From: Arcobacter sp.
Lineage (GTDB): Bacteria > Campylobacterota > Campylobacteria > Campylobacterales > Arcobacteraceae
NCBI GenBank assembly: GCA_030635995.1
Contig: DAOVXU010000098.1
Location: forward strand, 1 to 6,533
DNA: 6,533 nt
Direction of reading: 5' to 3'
The translations under genes were made by a program, and so were the position numbers. Below the pieces are notes generated by a model. It was given only the letters and a program-made list of their open reading frames with translations. It had not been told where the DNA came from and searched no databases. This document shows positions 5,859 through 6,533 of this stretch, piece by piece; the first letter of the stretch is position 1; the number at the start of each line of letters is the position of its first letter.

Positions 5859-6161
5859 ATGTACGCAATTATTAAAACTGGTGGAAAACAATATAAAGTT
5901 ACTGAAGGTGACTATTTAAATGTAGATAAACTAAGTAAAGATTCAAAAGAGACTGTAGAATTAGACGTTATAGCTGTAAATGATGGTGAAACATTAATTA
6001 CAGGTGCTGATGTTAAAGCAACAGTTACAGCAACAGTTATCGTTGAAGGTAGAGATAAAAAAGTTATTATTTACAAAAAACGAAGAAGAAAAGATAGTAA
6101 GCTTAAGAGAGGTTTCAGAAGAAGCTTCACAAGAGTACAAATTACTAAAATAGCTTTATAA
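5859..6161 (+). CDS. rplU: 50S ribosomal protein L21 (bL21)
   Basis: L21 binds 23S rRNA and helps large-subunit assembly. At 100 residues it is close to the 103 of E. coli. The N-terminus MYAIIKTGGKQYKV is a hallmark, the middle is the valine/threonine-rich beta barrel, and the C-terminus carries the rRNA-binding basic stretch around 73-90 (KKRRRKDSKLKRGFRRSF). Ribosome site gaagg is seven bases from the ATG. Eleven bases separate it from rpmA, so the two are one operon, the near-universal bacterial pairing. The usual third partner, obgE, follows beyond a terminator. Confidence 0.98.
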   Translation: MYAIIKTGGKQYKVTEGDYLNVDKLSKDSKETVELDVIAVNDGETLITGADVKATVTATVIVEGRDKKVIIYKKRRRKDSKLKRGFRRSFTRVQITKIAL

Positions 6162-6165
6162 GGAG
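6160..6165 (+). promoter_or_regulatory. Shine-Dalgarno sequence of rpmA overlapping the rplU stop
   Basis: aaggag (6160-6165) shares its first two bases with the rplU TAA (6159-6161) and lies six bases before the rpmA ATG. Ribosomes finishing L21 are thus delivered onto the L27 start, suiting equal production of the two proteins. Confidence 0.8.
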
Positions 6166-6171
6166 AATTAG

Positions 6172-6426
6172 ATGGCTCATAAGAAAGGTCAAGGTAGTAC
6201 TGACAATAATAGAGATTCAGCCGGTCGAAGACTTGGTGTGAAGAAATTTGGTGGTGAAGTTGTAAGAGCTGGAAATATTATTATTAGACAAAGAGGGACA
6301 AAAGTTCATGTTGGTTCTAATGTAGGTATTGGTAAAGATCATACAATATATGCTTTAATTGATGGTGTAGTTAAATTTGAAATTAAAGATAAAAAAAGAA
6401 AAAAAGTTTCTGTTTACGCTTCATAA
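6172..6426 (+). CDS. rpmA: 50S ribosomal protein L27 (bL27)
   Basis: L27 reaches into the peptidyl-transferase centre with its flexible N-terminal tail and helps place tRNA ends. The 84 residues match the family (E. coli 85). MAHKKGQGSTDNNRDS at the N-terminus is the mature form; there is no Firmicutes-type cleaved extension, so no processing protease is expected. The core RRLGVKKFGGEVVRAGNIII and RQRGTKVHVGSNVGIGKDHT is strongly conserved, and the C-terminus is the usual basic strand. It is translated from a site overlapping the rplU stop and is followed 21 bases later by a strong terminator. Confidence 0.98.
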   Translation: MAHKKGQGSTDNNRDSAGRRLGVKKFGGEVVRAGNIIIRQRGTKVHVGSNVGIGKDHTIYALIDGVVKFEIKDKKRKKVSVYAS

Positions 6427-6447
6427 GTTAAGCATAATTTATTAATT

Positions 6448-6484
6448 AAAAGGTGCTACGGCAAATTTGCTGTGGTGCCTTTTT
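6448..6484 (+). terminator. Strong intrinsic terminator after rplU-rpmA
   Basis: A long near-continuous stem pairs 6448-6463 with 6468-6483 (aaaaggtgc... with ...ggtgcctttt), closing on a small aatt loop. It includes five G-T (G-U in RNA) pairs and no bulge that I can see. The 3' arm ends in ttttt (6480-6484). The paired A-run and U-run make it a good terminator in both directions. It lies between rpmA and obgE. Confidence 0.88.
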
Positions 6485-6500
6485 GTGTTTAAGGATTTAA

Positions 6501-6533
6501 ATGTTTGTAGATAAGGCAAAAATTACGATTATA
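6501..6533 (+). CDS. obgE: Obg/CgtA GTPase, first 11 codons (3' partial)
   Basis: The frame starting ATG at 6501 reads MFVDKAKITII up to the window edge. MFVD followed by a basic-hydrophobic strand is the typical opening of the Obg fold, and obgE is the usual gene after rplU-rpmA. Ribosome site aagga (6491-6495) is five bases from the ATG. Obg is a GTPase involved in large-subunit assembly and the stringent response. Only the very start is visible, so none of the GTP-binding motifs can be checked; the call rests on the opening residues and on synteny. Confidence 0.85.
   Translation, partial: MFVDKAKITII

Overview
The window is AT-rich, roughly 30% G+C by eye, and compactly coded. It looks like a chromosomal housekeeping region from a Campylobacterota bacterium (formerly Epsilonproteobacteria), most likely an Arcobacter-type organism. 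Two things suggest this. The leftward block TPR protein-rnhA-rnc-aroC, with dnaG diverging from it, matches an order I recall from Campylobacter jejuni; the hypothetical-rnhA-rnc-aroC part also occurs in Helicobacter pylori. The rplU-rpmA-obgE cluster on the right is also usual for the group. Genus assignment is inference; no search was run.

Layout. Positions 1-310 (+) hold the ATP-binding end of a sensor histidine kinase whose start lies off the left edge. It converges with aroC (345-1421, -), and a perfect 13-bp inverted repeat sits between them. A 74-bp gap separates aroC from the three-gene leftward operon TPR/zinc-ribbon protein - rnhA - rnc (3653 down to 1496); the gap contains an intrinsic terminator for rnc and a probable separate aroC promoter. 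A 68-bp divergent promoter region (3654-3721) separates that operon from dnaG (3722-5344, +). ridA (5411-5794), rplU (5859-6161), rpmA (6172-6426) and the first 11 codons of obgE (6501 to the right edge) follow on the + strand. A strong hairpin terminator lies between rpmA and obgE. No gene-free stretch reaches 300 bases, and I saw no tRNA or rRNA gene, CRISPR array, insertion sequence or attachment site.

The genes cover core functions: DNA replication priming (DnaG), removal of RNA-DNA hybrids (RNase HI), double-stranded RNA processing (RNase III), the last step to chorismate (AroC), removal of reactive enamines/imines (RidA), and ribosome proteins and assembly (L21, L27, ObgE).

The most interesting points are these. 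(1) The dnaG and TPR-rnhA-rnc promoters are a perfect mirror-image pair of extended -10 elements only 12 bp apart, so each -35 region lies over the other's -10. (2) The dnaG -10 box is so close to the ATG, with no Shine-Dalgarno sequence, that a leaderless mRNA is predicted. (3) The uncharacterised TPR protein has the layout of the enterobacterial LPS regulator LapB: an N-terminal membrane anchor, TPR helices and a C-terminal CxxC-x10-CxxC zinc ribbon. I found no evidence of a novel defence or mobile system.
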